Source of the DNA: Aquiflexum gelatinilyticum
Lineage (GTDB): Bacteria; Bacteroidota; Bacteroidia; Cytophagales; Cyclobacteriaceae
Length of the DNA stretch: 64,000 nt
NCBI RefSeq assembly: GCF_024741135.1
Contig: NZ_JANSUY010000004.1
Span: 62,001-126,000 of the forward strand
Direction: 5' to 3'
The notes under the pieces are model-generated. The model had not been told where the DNA came from. It worked only from the letters and a program-made list of their open reading frames with translations, and did not search any database. Of this stretch, positions 18,860-27,731 are shown piece after piece (the first letter of the stretch is position 1; every line of letters starts with the position of its first letter). The position numbers and the translations under genes are program-made.

Positions 18860-21013
18860 ATGAAACCTACTTTGATCACTTTCCTTTTGGCTTTACTTTT
18901 TATATCAGAAACTTATAGCCAATCGGTTTATCTCCTTTTTGACAAATCCTCTGCTGAAGCAAATTATGCCGCAGATAAACTAAGCTTTGAATTTTCGTCT
19001 AAAAAGTACACCTTGACTACTTCACCAAAGGATTACCATTACCTTATCAACATAGGAATTGCACCTTCAGCAAATGGCCCTGAATCATTTGAGATCAAAA
19101 GAGAAGGGAATAAAATTTCCGTTTTAGGCAGTGATGCTAGAGGGATGATATATGGGACGCTTTCCTTGACGGAATCTTTGAGAAATGGATCATCCCTGAA
19201 AGAAATAGAGTATAAAACCGAAAAACCACATTTTCCCTTAAGGGCAATAAAACACAATACCTCCTGGTATTCATACAGGCCTAGTTCAGCCCTTGACCTA
19301 CACACTGAAACCTTGAAGGACGTAAAATATTGGGAAGCGTTTTTGGATATGATGGTAGAAAACCGGTTCAATTCGCTTTCAATCTGGAACCTACACCCTT
19401 TTGTGTTTATGATTCAGGCAAAGAATTTTCCAGAGGCAAGTCCCTTTTCTCCCAAAGAAATGGAGGAATGGAAAAAGCTGCATAAATCAATTTTCAAAAT
19501 GGCAAAGGATAGGGCGATAGAAACCTATATTATCCCTTTCAATATTTTTGTCAGCCACGAGTTTGCCAATGCGCACAATAATGCCCAAAAGAATGTTTAT
19601 CCAAATTATTACGTACCAGGCGATACTTCAGAATTGGTAAAAAGATACACAAGAGAAAGTGTCACGCAAGTCCTGCAGGAATACCCGGAACTGACAGGAT
19701 TTGGATTGACTCTCGGCGAAGGGATGGCAGGAATGACTCCTCAGCAACGTGAAGATTGGATGTTTGATACTTATATTGAGGGCATGCGATTGGCCGGAAG
19801 ACCGTCCAAATTGGTACACCGTATTCCCTTTTCAAGTACTACGGAATCTCTTGGGGCAACCAGTGTAGATCTGGAAAGACTGACACGTAAGGCGATTGAA
19901 AAAGAAGCCAAGCTGGATTTTATAGATGGTCCGATTTGGGCAGACCTGAAGTATAACTGGTCACATGCCCATTCCACTCCCAAGCTTGTCAAAGTTCACG
20001 GTGGAGAAATGTTTGACACTTTTTACAATCCCTTGCCGGAAGGCTATAAGATTACCTATACTGCAAGGAATGAGGATTTCTTTGCTTTGAGATGGGGAGT
20101 TCCACAATTTGTCAGAGACCATATTGCCCTGAATAGCCAGTCTTATGTTGGTGGCTATTTTGTGGGTTCAGAAACTTATATCCCCGCCAAAGATTATTTT
20201 ACAGCTGTAGAAGGTCCGGTTGATTGGGATTTTGCTTTTCAGAGACAATGGCTTTTTTACAAAATATGGGGAAGGTTGCTGTACAATCCAGAAACTCCTG
20301 ATGAAGTTTTTGCAGCTACCTATACCAATAAATATGGAGTGGATGGGGATAAATTATTGGAAGCAATGTCTTTGGCTTCCTCCACTCAAATGAAAATCGG
20401 TTCTCTTTATGATTCAAGATGGGATTTTACACTCTATGGAGAAGGATTGATGGCCTTGGTCGGTGACAGCACCAATTATATTTCCGCCGATATCCTGATC
20501 AATCAGCCCACGCTCGATCCCGATTATGTGTCTGTCAAAGATTATGTTTTAGCCAAGAAATCAGGAAAGGAATTTGGGAAGGAGAAAATCACCCCTACGG
20601 TTTTGGTAGAGATGTTGGAAAGTGATTGCATAAAGGCATTGGAACTTATCAAGGAGATTTCAACCAAAGACAACAATTCTTTGATGTATGAATTGGCGGA
20701 TATAAAAATCTGGGCGAATCTTGGGCTACACTTGGCAGAGAAAATTAAAGGATCAATTTCGCTACAATCCTACCGGGAAGGTCTTGGAGCGAATCATCAG
20801 GCTGAAGCTGTAACCTCCTTTACCAATGCCCTTGAGTATTGGGACAAAATCATTGCTATTTCCAGACCGATATACAAAGATATGCCCCTCGCCCATTACA
20901 ATGGCAGCAGTCACGATAGGAATGACAATAACCTATTCCATTGGGCATTGATCAGGGATGAGGTGGCTCATGATATTGAAATCGGAAAATCGGCGGTTGT
21001 TAAGATCCCGTAG
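18860..21013 (+). CDS. Putative glycoside hydrolase with GH20/GH67-like N-terminal domain
   Basis: 717 residues with a signal peptide (MKPTLITFLLALLFISETYSQ). Residues about 22-120 resemble the zincin-like accessory domain that precedes GH20 and GH67 barrels (GSDARGMIYGTLSLTESL). The central part looks like a (beta/alpha)8 barrel: NRFNSLSIWNLHPF, YIIPFNIFVSHE, GFGLTLGEGMAG (Glu287, a possible catalytic acid), LDFIDGPIWADL. The C-terminus is helical, as in GH67 alpha-glucuronidases, but the exact family is not recognised. It follows susD after a terminator and is the only candidate degradative enzyme of the locus in view. It could be an undescribed glycosidase family; substrate unknown. Confidence 0.62.
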   Translation: MKPTLITFLLALLFISETYSQSVYLLFDKSSAEANYAADKLSFEFSSKKYTLTTSPKDYHYLINIGIAPSANGPESFEIKREGNKISVLGSDARGMIYGTLSLTESLRNGSSLKEIEYKTEKPHFPLRAIKHNTSWYSYRPSSALDLHTETLKDVKYWEAFLDMMVENRFNSLSIWNLHPFVFMIQAKNFPEASPFSPKEMEEWKKLHKSIFKMAKDRAIETYIIPFNIFVSHEFANAHNNAQKNVYPNYYVPGDTSELVKRYTRESVTQVLQEYPELTGFGLTLGEGMAGMTPQQREDWMFDTYIEGMRLAGRPSKLVHRIPFSSTTESLGATSVDLERLTRKAIEKEAKLDFIDGPIWADLKYNWSHAHSTPKLVKVHGGEMFDTFYNPLPEGYKITYTARNEDFFALRWGVPQFVRDHIALNSQSYVGGYFVGSETYIPAKDYFTAVEGPVDWDFAFQRQWLFYKIWGRLLYNPETPDEVFAATYTNKYGVDGDKLLEAMSLASSTQMKIGSLYDSRWDFTLYGEGLMALVGDSTNYISADILINQPTLDPDYVSVKDYVLAKKSGKEFGKEKITPTVLVEMLESDCIKALELIKEISTKDNNSLMYELADIKIWANLGLHLAEKIKGSISLQSYREGLGANHQAEAVTSFTNALEYWDKIIAISRPIYKDMPLAHYNGSSHDRNDNNLFHWALIRDEVAHDIEIGKSAVVKIP

Positions 21014-21149
21014 GTTTGGGGTTATTGGTTAATAGGAAATATTTATTTGGATAAGAATTCCGTCGGAAAAATTGATAATAACAAGAGAATCAGTATTAAA
21101 ATACACTATATAGGAATATCAGGGGGGGGGTAAGCTCGCACTATCCCTT

Positions 21150-21204
21150 ACTTTGGTACTACTTTGGTATTACTTTGCTACTACTTTGGTACGGCTTTGC
21201 TCCT
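21150..21204 (+). repeat. Tandem repeat of an 11-base unit, five copies
   Basis: Units are ACTTTGGTACT, ACTTTGGTATT, ACTTTGCTACT, ACTTTGGTACG, GCTTTGCTCCT, with a sixth partial copy. An 11-base period shifts the reading frame each copy, so it is unlikely to be coding. A nine-base G run lies 20 bases upstream. Confidence 0.85.
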
Positions 21205-21251
21205 ACTTTAAAACAGGTTTAAAGTGGATTTGAGAAGCAGGTTAGGATGGT

Positions 21252-21443
21252 TTGATACTAAGAATTAAATTTAAAAAAGGTGGCCTGAGGAAAGTCAACT
21301 TTGAAATACGAAGGAAAAAGGTTGGAAAATGGTTCCTACGGTTAGTGGAGGCACTAACCGAGGGCCTTACCAAAACTAGTCCAATAAATGAAGGATTGAA
21401 AAAAGCTGGAATTAGCCTGAAGACCTACCTTAAAAGAATCTAA
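21252..21443 (+). CDS. Small basic hypothetical protein (doubtful)
   Basis: 63 codons with a TTG start. The product is strongly basic (KFKKGG, RRKKVGK, TYLKRI) with an amphipathic middle. The frame ends exactly where the terminator stem starts, which is the main reason to keep it. No family is recognised and the start is weak; it may be the decayed tail of a larger gene or no gene at all. Confidence 0.25.
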   Translation: MILRIKFKKGGLRKVNFEIRRKKVGKWFLRLVEALTEGLTKTSPINEGLKKAGISLKTYLKRI

Positions 21444-21444
21444 A

Positions 21445-21476
21445 AAGCCCTGTCATCATTTAATCTGACAGGGCTT
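21445..21476. terminator. Bidirectional intrinsic terminator
   Basis: AAGCCCTGTCA (21445-21455) pairs perfectly with TGACAGGGCTT (21466-21476), 10-base loop. A-rich on the left and T-containing on the right, it can serve the sugar dehydrogenase gene on the minus strand and anything ending from the left. Confidence 0.8.
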
Positions 21477-21496
21477 ATTATATACAAAATGTCTTA

Positions 21497-22654
21497 TTAT
21501 CGCTGAGGAATCAGCTTCACCATGAGGCCTGTTGCCTCAGTCACTGCATAAATATAACCATCAGGACTTTCAGACACTTGCCTTACACGTCCGATGTCTT
21601 TCAACAATGTCTCCTGACCAACATATTTAGTGCCGTCCAATTCAACTCTTGCAATCTGCATTCCCGCAAGACCTCCTACCAATATGTTTCCTTTCCACTC
21701 AGGATACCTGTCTGAAGTCACAATCGCCAATCCACATGTTGCAATGGAAGGCACCCAATAGGTTACAGGCTGTTCCATGCCCTCTTTCTCGGTCAATTCA
21801 GTCAGGATGGTTCCGTCATAATTGATCCCGTAAGAGATGACCGGCCAACCGTAGTTTTTGCCTTTTTCGATCAGGTTCAATTCGTCACCACCTTTTGGTC
21901 CATGTTCGACAGCCCAAAGACGGTTGTTGGCCTTGTCATAAATCATGCCTTGTGGATTTCTGTTTCCGTAAGTCCAGATCGAAGGAGAAGCTCCCGGAGT
22001 ATTGACAAATGGATTGTCTTCCGGAATTCTGCCATCATCATAGATTCTGTGGATTTTTCCGTGGTCATTGTCCAATTCCTGTGCGTTGGCAGGTCTTGAC
22101 CCTTTGTCTCCATTGGAGAAATACAAATAGCCGTCATTGTCAAAGACTATCCTTGAACCAAAGTGTCTACCGCCTTCCCACTCAGGTCCACAGACAAAGA
22201 CCTCTTCCAATCCTTCCAATGCATTACCGTTCAGTTTTGCTCTTGCGATGACTAAGACTTCTCCTTTGCCTTGCTTTTTAGCATAAGACATGTATATCCA
22301 ACCGTTTTCATCATACTTTGGATGAGCCTTTATATCTAAAAGGCCGGCTTGATTGACAGTACTTACCTCAGGAACTCCTGTTAATTTCTCTCCGGTAAAT
22401 TTATCATCTTTGAAAATCAGGATTTCACCTTTCTTTTCGGTCACCAACATTCTTCCATCAGGAAGCCATGTCATGCCCCATGGGTTTTCAAATTCTGTGA
22501 AAAGGGTATCGACCTGGATGGTAAGTTTTTCAGTCACCACTGCATAGGGACTAGGCTCAACTTTTTCTTCAGGTTGTGTATTATTGGAACAGGAAGAAAA
22601 ACCCAAAATAAGGCTTCCTCCCAAAATAAAAGATAAGTTCTTAAGTGTTTTCAT
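21497..22654 (-). CDS. PQQ-dependent sugar (aldose/sorbosone-type) dehydrogenase lipoprotein
   Basis: 385 residues. Lipoprotein signal MKTLKNLSFIL..GFSSCS (Cys about 23). The glucose/sorbosone dehydrogenase six-bladed propeller is recognisable: ENPWGMTWLPDGRMLVTEK, GGRHFGSRIVFDNDGYLYF, DHGKIHRIYDDGRIPEDNPF, YGNRNPQGMIYD, VEHGPKGGDELN. These are the PQQ and calcium-binding loops of soluble aldose sugar dehydrogenases. It would oxidise sugars in the periplasm or at the surface and feed electrons to the respiratory chain. Its position after the SusCD locus suggests sugar metabolism, though no biosynthetic pqq genes are in the window. Confidence 0.88.
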   Translation of the reverse strand: MKTLKNLSFILGGSLILGFSSCSNNTQPEEKVEPSPYAVVTEKLTIQVDTLFTEFENPWGMTWLPDGRMLVTEKKGEILIFKDDKFTGEKLTGVPEVSTVNQAGLLDIKAHPKYDENGWIYMSYAKKQGKGEVLVIARAKLNGNALEGLEEVFVCGPEWEGGRHFGSRIVFDNDGYLYFSNGDKGSRPANAQELDNDHGKIHRIYDDGRIPEDNPFVNTPGASPSIWTYGNRNPQGMIYDKANNRLWAVEHGPKGGDELNLIEKGKNYGWPVISYGINYDGTILTELTEKEGMEQPVTYWVPSIATCGLAIVTSDRYPEWKGNILVGGLAGMQIARVELDGTKYVGQETLLKDIGRVRQVSESPDGYIYAVTEATGLMVKLIPQR

Positions 22655-22792
22655 TTTTTGGTGAGTAGATTATCCTCAAAATTAAGCAATTATCCCTGAA
22701 AATGTTTTTTCGATTTGATAAGCGGACGGCATTGGCAGGATTTGGCTTTTAAAACCAAAACAGGGTATTTATCTTTAAAAAAAACTACTACT

Positions 22793-23917
22793 ATGAGCAA
22801 TCAGATTTGGATCATGACTTCCGCTTTTGACCAATTGGATTTGGATCAAACCATCACCAAAGCAACCGAAATCGGAGTTCAGGGATTGGATGTCTGTGTT
22901 TTCAGAAAAGACGGTACTAGGGATGACTTTGTGGCAACTCATATGGATTATGAAAACTTCGATCCCGAGGCTGCCAGTAAGATGATCGACAAGTTCAATG
23001 CCGCCGGACTTCGGCTTTCCATCGGTGCTTTTGAAAACCTGATTGGCGGAGATCCTTTTCACAAGGTAAAAAACCAAAACCACCTGCTGAAACTGATCCG
23101 GATGGCTTACCTGATGGGCGGAGATGAGAATGATGTGAAAGTGGGAACTTTTGTGGGTTACAACCATGAATTGGGCATCCAAGAAAATGGTTACGAGAAA
23201 AATCTCGAAGAATACCAAAAGGTTTTCACTCCCATCATCAAATATGCGGAAGACCTTGGCGTCACCGTCTTATATGAAAACTGTCCCATGGAAGGTTGGC
23301 GCTCTTCAGGTTACTCCACGACATACAACAACCTGACAGGAGTCCTAGCGGCCAGGAAAATCATGTACGACCTGATCCCAAGCAAAAACCACGGGGAAAT
23401 CTATGACCCTTCGCATGATGTCTGGCAGCATACCGATCCTTTGGAAGTGATCAGACATACCGATATGTCAAGGCTAAAACGCATCCATGTGAAGTCGACG
23501 AGAAACAATTCAGATCCATTTTGGGGAAATATGTACCCCATGCAACGGGTCAAACCCGAATGGGCGGCAAAAGCAGGAATCCCATCTAGTCAAAATGAAT
23601 GGGACAGACACCATTACGAGGCGACTTTACCTGGTTTTGGGTTGGGGGATAGCATGGATTGGAGAGCCTTTGTCAATATCCTGAAGGAAAAAGGTTTTTC
23701 AGGACCATTTGAAATCGAGAATGAGGCCAAATTGTCCAAGCAAACAGGAAAAATGGGAGCTATTGTCCAAGGCTGCAAAGCTGCGGTGCAGAATTTGGCG
23801 CCTTTGCTTTGGGAATTGTCCGACAATGGATTTGAATACCCAAAGTCAGAGATCAAGCCATTGAAGCATATGGGGAATAAGGATATTCCGGTGGTGAGTA
23901 TGGATAGATTGAAGTAG
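22793..23917 (+). CDS. Sugar phosphate isomerase/epimerase family protein (xylose isomerase-like TIM barrel)
   Basis: 374 residues from ATG at 22793; the frame extends to 22715, but that part is not conserved-looking and contains a TATCTTTA promoter-like stretch. The barrel carries the metal ligands expected of the family: Glu in VLYENCPMEGW, Asp-His in IYDPSHDVWQ, His in RIHVKSTR and a late Glu in GPFEIENEAK. These enzymes interconvert keto and aldo sugars or epimerise them. The neighbouring sugar dehydrogenase is divergent. Substrate unknown. Confidence 0.85.
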   Translation: MSNQIWIMTSAFDQLDLDQTITKATEIGVQGLDVCVFRKDGTRDDFVATHMDYENFDPEAASKMIDKFNAAGLRLSIGAFENLIGGDPFHKVKNQNHLLKLIRMAYLMGGDENDVKVGTFVGYNHELGIQENGYEKNLEEYQKVFTPIIKYAEDLGVTVLYENCPMEGWRSSGYSTTYNNLTGVLAARKIMYDLIPSKNHGEIYDPSHDVWQHTDPLEVIRHTDMSRLKRIHVKSTRNNSDPFWGNMYPMQRVKPEWAAKAGIPSSQNEWDRHHYEATLPGFGLGDSMDWRAFVNILKEKGFSGPFEIENEAKLSKQTGKMGAIVQGCKAAVQNLAPLLWELSDNGFEYPKSEIKPLKHMGNKDIPVVSMDRLK

Positions 23918-24003
23918 TCCATAGTCGATTGTCCACAGTCCACAGCCGCATCAATTGAACTTCAAACCTTGTTTTATAAGGCTATCCATATAATTAATTT
24001 AAA

Positions 24004-24372
24004 ATGATATCAATAGAAAATGAGAAAGAGCTTTTAGCTTTATTAAAAGCTTTAGAATTTGTAAAGTATCAATCTAAAGATTATGAAAGCAGATATTTAG
24101 CAGGTAGTCCAATTATTGGTGAATTATATAGAAAGATATCCGAATCACTTCATAAATATTACGAAGAAATCCATATTCCATATTCTAAGGAATGGGTTAA
24201 TATTGAATCAATCCCAGCATATTTGAATGTGATTTCCAATCATATTGCAAACATTGATAATTGGAAGGATTTAAGTGAAGAAAGTAAAATTGAAGTGGTC
24301 AAAGTTTTTATTTATCCATTTAAAGTTGAGGATTCAACACTAGTAAAGCTTATTGAAACGAGAAATTTGTAG
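24004..24372 (+). CDS. Hypothetical protein, AT-rich
   Basis: 122 residues, mostly helical and mildly acidic, without signal peptide or membrane segment. No family recognised. Its codons are visibly more A/T-rich than the flanking genes (runs of AAA, GAA, ATT, TTA), suggesting a different origin. It lies alone between the isomerase and the dipeptidase, with a low-complexity spacer of the AGTCCACAGTCC type on its left. Confidence 0.6.
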   Translation: MISIENEKELLALLKALEFVKYQSKDYESRYLAGSPIIGELYRKISESLHKYYEEIHIPYSKEWVNIESIPAYLNVISNHIANIDNWKDLSEESKIEVVKVFIYPFKVEDSTLVKLIETRNL

Positions 24373-24425
24373 CCAATTCAATAGATACAGCAGTATCCGC
24401 CAACAATTAAATCAACAGACCAAAT

Positions 24426-25667
24426 CTATTTCCCTGAAGCCGCAATCACCGCATCCCAAACCCTGAAAATATTCTTGTAACAGATTTTTTCGATGTCTTC
24501 TTTGGAATATCCACGCTTGAGCAATTCAGCGATAAGGTTGGGATACATCGATACATCCTTGAGTCCGGTTGGCAGGCTATCCCCCACCCCGTCGAAATCA
24601 GAACCCAAACCCACGTGGTCGATTCCTACCAAAGCCACTACATGGTCAAAATGGTCAGCCACTTTTTCCACATTTGGGAATGGATTATTCTCTGCAGAGT
24701 ATTTTTCGATATAGGCCACAGCTGCCGAATCAGTCCTGCTTAGACCGTTTTCTGCAAGCCAATTGACAATATGCTCCCGAACTGCTCCGGACTTTTCATT
24801 ATAATCTCCATCTACAAAGCTTCCCCCAAAGTTGATCATGATAACACCACCATTTTTTCCAAGGGCTTTGATCATATCGTCACCCATATTCCTTTCAAAT
24901 CCCGGAGTAAACTTCCTTGCTGATGAGTGGGAGGCGATGACAGGAACATCCGTCACTTTCATCACATCGTAAAATGTGCTGTCCGACACATGTGAAATGT
25001 CCACCATGATCCCTACTTTGTTCATCTCCTTGACAACTTCTACACCATACTCACTCAAGCCATTATGAGTACGCATGGTATCGTAAGAAGAATCCCCTAT
25101 CAGGTTGTCCTTGCCATGGGTAAGGGTGATATACCGGATCCCACGGTCATAAAAATATTGGACATTGTTGATGTCATCTTCGAGCGCAGCCCCATTTTCC
25201 ATTCCCATCGGAAATGAAACCTTACCCTCCTGGGTATTTTTCTCAATATCCGAAGGAGAATAAGCCATTGCAAATTTGTCAGGCCATATATTTACCAACC
25301 TTTCTGTCATCAAAATCAATGAATCCGCCAAAACCTTTGCCCCTCCCCTGTCTTGGTAGCCTGAAGGAATATAAATCGACATAAACGGTGCGTCCAAGCC
25401 CCCTTCTTTTGATCTCGGAAAATCAAAATTACCTCCATCTGTCCGGACTGATACATCCAAGATCTCACGCTGTAGGGTAAAACCACCAACTTTCATCCTG
25501 TATGGAAGGTCCACATGCCCGTCCACCATAATGGTGTTTTGGGCCATTTCTTTTGCGGCAGCGAGTCTTTCCTCATCTGACAGCAGGGTATAATCTATGG
25601 TTTCGGTTTTTTGGGCACAGCCAAAAACAAAAGCCGAGGCAATCAATACAAGCAGGGGTTTTCTCAT
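24426..25667 (-). CDS. Membrane dipeptidase, peptidase family M19, lipoprotein
   Basis: 413 residues, lipoprotein signal ending FVFGCAQ (Cys17). The zinc ligands of renal-dipeptidase-like enzymes are present: MVDGHVDLP (HxD), MGMENG (bridging Glu), DISHVSD and IASHSSARKF (His pair), and GLGSDFDG (Asp). It should hydrolyse dipeptides, possibly including D-amino acid or modified ones, at the cell envelope. It stands alone. Confidence 0.94.
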   Translation of the reverse strand: MRKPLLVLIASAFVFGCAQKTETIDYTLLSDEERLAAAKEMAQNTIMVDGHVDLPYRMKVGGFTLQREILDVSVRTDGGNFDFPRSKEGGLDAPFMSIYIPSGYQDRGGAKVLADSLILMTERLVNIWPDKFAMAYSPSDIEKNTQEGKVSFPMGMENGAALEDDINNVQYFYDRGIRYITLTHGKDNLIGDSSYDTMRTHNGLSEYGVEVVKEMNKVGIMVDISHVSDSTFYDVMKVTDVPVIASHSSARKFTPGFERNMGDDMIKALGKNGGVIMINFGGSFVDGDYNEKSGAVREHIVNWLAENGLSRTDSAAVAYIEKYSAENNPFPNVEKVADHFDHVVALVGIDHVGLGSDFDGVGDSLPTGLKDVSMYPNLIAELLKRGYSKEDIEKICYKNIFRVWDAVIAASGK

Positions 25668-25844
25668 AGCAGGTCAATTTAAAATATTAAAGTAAAAATT
25701 TCAGGGTAATTTATTTATCCTGATTGACAGACGGTCAGAATTTGATAAAAAAAGGATTTTATATCCGTTTATGTAATAGATTTTTCTACTTGAATCCTAT
25801 AAATGGAAATTTGGCTAAATTGAAAGAAACCAAAGAAGATATCT

Positions 25845-27560
25845 ATGAGGATCGTATACTTCGTGCTATTGTTGTTGATTGTTTCGTGCAACGCCCCAAC
25901 AACACCAACTGCAAATATTACCCTTGCCCAAGATCTTGCAGGAGGCATAAAAGACGGAAGGCTGTTGCTGCTTTTTCACCATGATGAAAAAACCGAGCCG
26001 AGGTTTGCGGTGTCAGATGATGTCACTTCGGCCCAAGTGATGGGGATGGATTTTGAAGATTATCAGGCCGGAAACTCATTATCTTTTGATTTTGGCTCAT
26101 TTGGATATCCCATCGAAAACTGGCAGGAAATCCCTGCAGGCGAGTATTGGGTTCAGGCTTTTATTGTAAAACACGAGACATTCAACCGGGCAGATGGTCA
26201 TGTCATCAAAATCCCAATGGACCAATGGGAAGGCAGACAATGGGCAAGAACCCCAGGAAATGTCTACAGCACTCCCAAAAAAATCTCATGGGATGGGGAA
26301 ACAGGCTTAGACATCCACATTGACCAAATCATTCCTCCGGTAGCTGAACCAGAAGACACCGAATTTATCAAACATATCAAATTCAAAAGTAAACTTCTTT
26401 CAGACTTTTGGGGAAGGGATATCTACTTAGGAGCACACGTTCTATTACCAAGGGATTTTGATAAGAATCCAAATGAATATTATCCGCTGATGATCTATCA
26501 TGGGCATTTTCCCTCTGATTTTGGTGGATTCAGGACGACTCCACCTGACGACAACATCGAAGAAACCTACAATGCCCGCTTCAATATTTATGGCTATGAA
26601 AAAATCGAACAGCAGGAAGCTTATGATTTTTACCAGAAATGGATTTCTCCTGATTTCAAAAAATTCATTGTCATCGAATTCCAACATGCCAACCCATTCT
26701 ATGACGACAGCTATGCTGTGAATTCACAAAATATAGGTCCATATGGAGACGCCATTACTTACGAACTGATCCCACATATTGAAGAGCAATTTCGGGGAAT
26801 CGGAGACGGCTGGTCAAGATTCACTTATGGCGGTTCGACCGGAGGATGGGAAGCTTTGGCTGTACAGGTGATGTATCCCAAAGAATACAACGGCTGCTTT
26901 GCCGCTTGTCCTGACCCGATAGACTTCCGGGCATTTACTACCGTGAATATCTACGAAGATCAAAATGCCTATTACCTCAACGGGCCATTTAGAACAACCG
27001 AAAGGGTGGGAAAAAGAAATTACCTCGGCCATGTATCCGCCATGGTCAAGGACATGAACCATAAGGAACTTGCGCTCGGGGGGACCAAAACACGGTCCGG
27101 TGACCAATGGGACGTTTGGCAGGCGGTCTATTCACCTGTCGGGGAGGATGGCTATCCAAAACCGATTTGGGACAGGTATTCCGGAGAAATCGACAAAGAA
27201 GTGGCCAACCATTGGAAAGAAAATTTTGACCTCCGCTATATCATGGAAAGGGATTGGTCTAAGTTGGGGAAGGATTTGGAAGGGAAAATCCACATTTACT
27301 GCGGGGATATGGATAATTACTACCTGAATAATGCCGTTTATCTTACTGAGGAGTTCCTCGAAAAAACTTCTGAACCTTATTATGGCGGTGAGGTTAAATA
27401 CGGGGACCGAGCCGAACACTGTTGGAACGGTGATCCCACCCAGCCAAACTACATTACGCGCTTGCGGTATAATACCATGTATTTAGACAAAATCGGTAAA
27501 AGGCTGCAGGAAACTGCACCTTCAAATTTCAACCAAAAAACCTGGACACTGACAAAATAA
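25845..27560 (+). CDS. Putative esterase-like alpha/beta-hydrolase lipoprotein
   Basis: 571 residues from ATG 25845. Lipoprotein signal MRIVYFVLLLLIVSC (Cys15). The N-terminal half is beta-rich. The C-terminal half is an alpha/beta hydrolase of the putative-esterase kind: YPLMIYHGHFP strand and oxyanion region, then YGGSTGGWEAL with nucleophile Ser331, acid region HIYCGDMDNYYLN and a late His in YGDRAEHCWNG. Glycan or ester substrates are plausible but not shown. The gene is divergent from the dipeptidase. Confidence 0.75.
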   Translation: MRIVYFVLLLLIVSCNAPTTPTANITLAQDLAGGIKDGRLLLLFHHDEKTEPRFAVSDDVTSAQVMGMDFEDYQAGNSLSFDFGSFGYPIENWQEIPAGEYWVQAFIVKHETFNRADGHVIKIPMDQWEGRQWARTPGNVYSTPKKISWDGETGLDIHIDQIIPPVAEPEDTEFIKHIKFKSKLLSDFWGRDIYLGAHVLLPRDFDKNPNEYYPLMIYHGHFPSDFGGFRTTPPDDNIEETYNARFNIYGYEKIEQQEAYDFYQKWISPDFKKFIVIEFQHANPFYDDSYAVNSQNIGPYGDAITYELIPHIEEQFRGIGDGWSRFTYGGSTGGWEALAVQVMYPKEYNGCFAACPDPIDFRAFTTVNIYEDQNAYYLNGPFRTTERVGKRNYLGHVSAMVKDMNHKELALGGTKTRSGDQWDVWQAVYSPVGEDGYPKPIWDRYSGEIDKEVANHWKENFDLRYIMERDWSKLGKDLEGKIHIYCGDMDNYYLNNAVYLTEEFLEKTSEPYYGGEVKYGDRAEHCWNGDPTQPNYITRLRYNTMYLDKIGKRLQETAPSNFNQKTWTLTK

Positions 27561-27731
27561 TCAATTGGGAAATGGAGAAACCCGTTTCAGAAATTGGGTT
27601 TCTTAGTACCTAATGACACTAAATGTGATTACCTTTACTTAGAATTTATATAAATTATACGATTGCAGCCTTTTATGAATACCCCATCCCAACTTGGCAA
27701 GGAGGGTTTTAAAGGCAAAAAATAAAAAGTC

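Larger units (their letters stand above)
21014..21444. other. Intergenic region with a G run, an 11-base tandem repeat and a doubtful short frame
   Basis: It holds a nine-G run (21122-21130), the tandem repeat at 21150-21204 and an in-frame 63-codon stretch beginning with TTG at 21252 (MILRIKFKKGG..., very basic, ending TYLKRI) whose stop abuts the terminator hairpin. Reality of that frame is uncertain. Confidence 0.5.

Noticed and set aside
22775-23218. 147-codon minus-strand frame opposite the isomerase gene
   Set aside because: Shadow of a well-supported TIM-barrel gene.
27576-27603. Terminator after the esterase-like gene
   Set aside because: AGAAACCC/GGGTTTCT forms a stem, but no T run follows and the loop is long; left unlisted.
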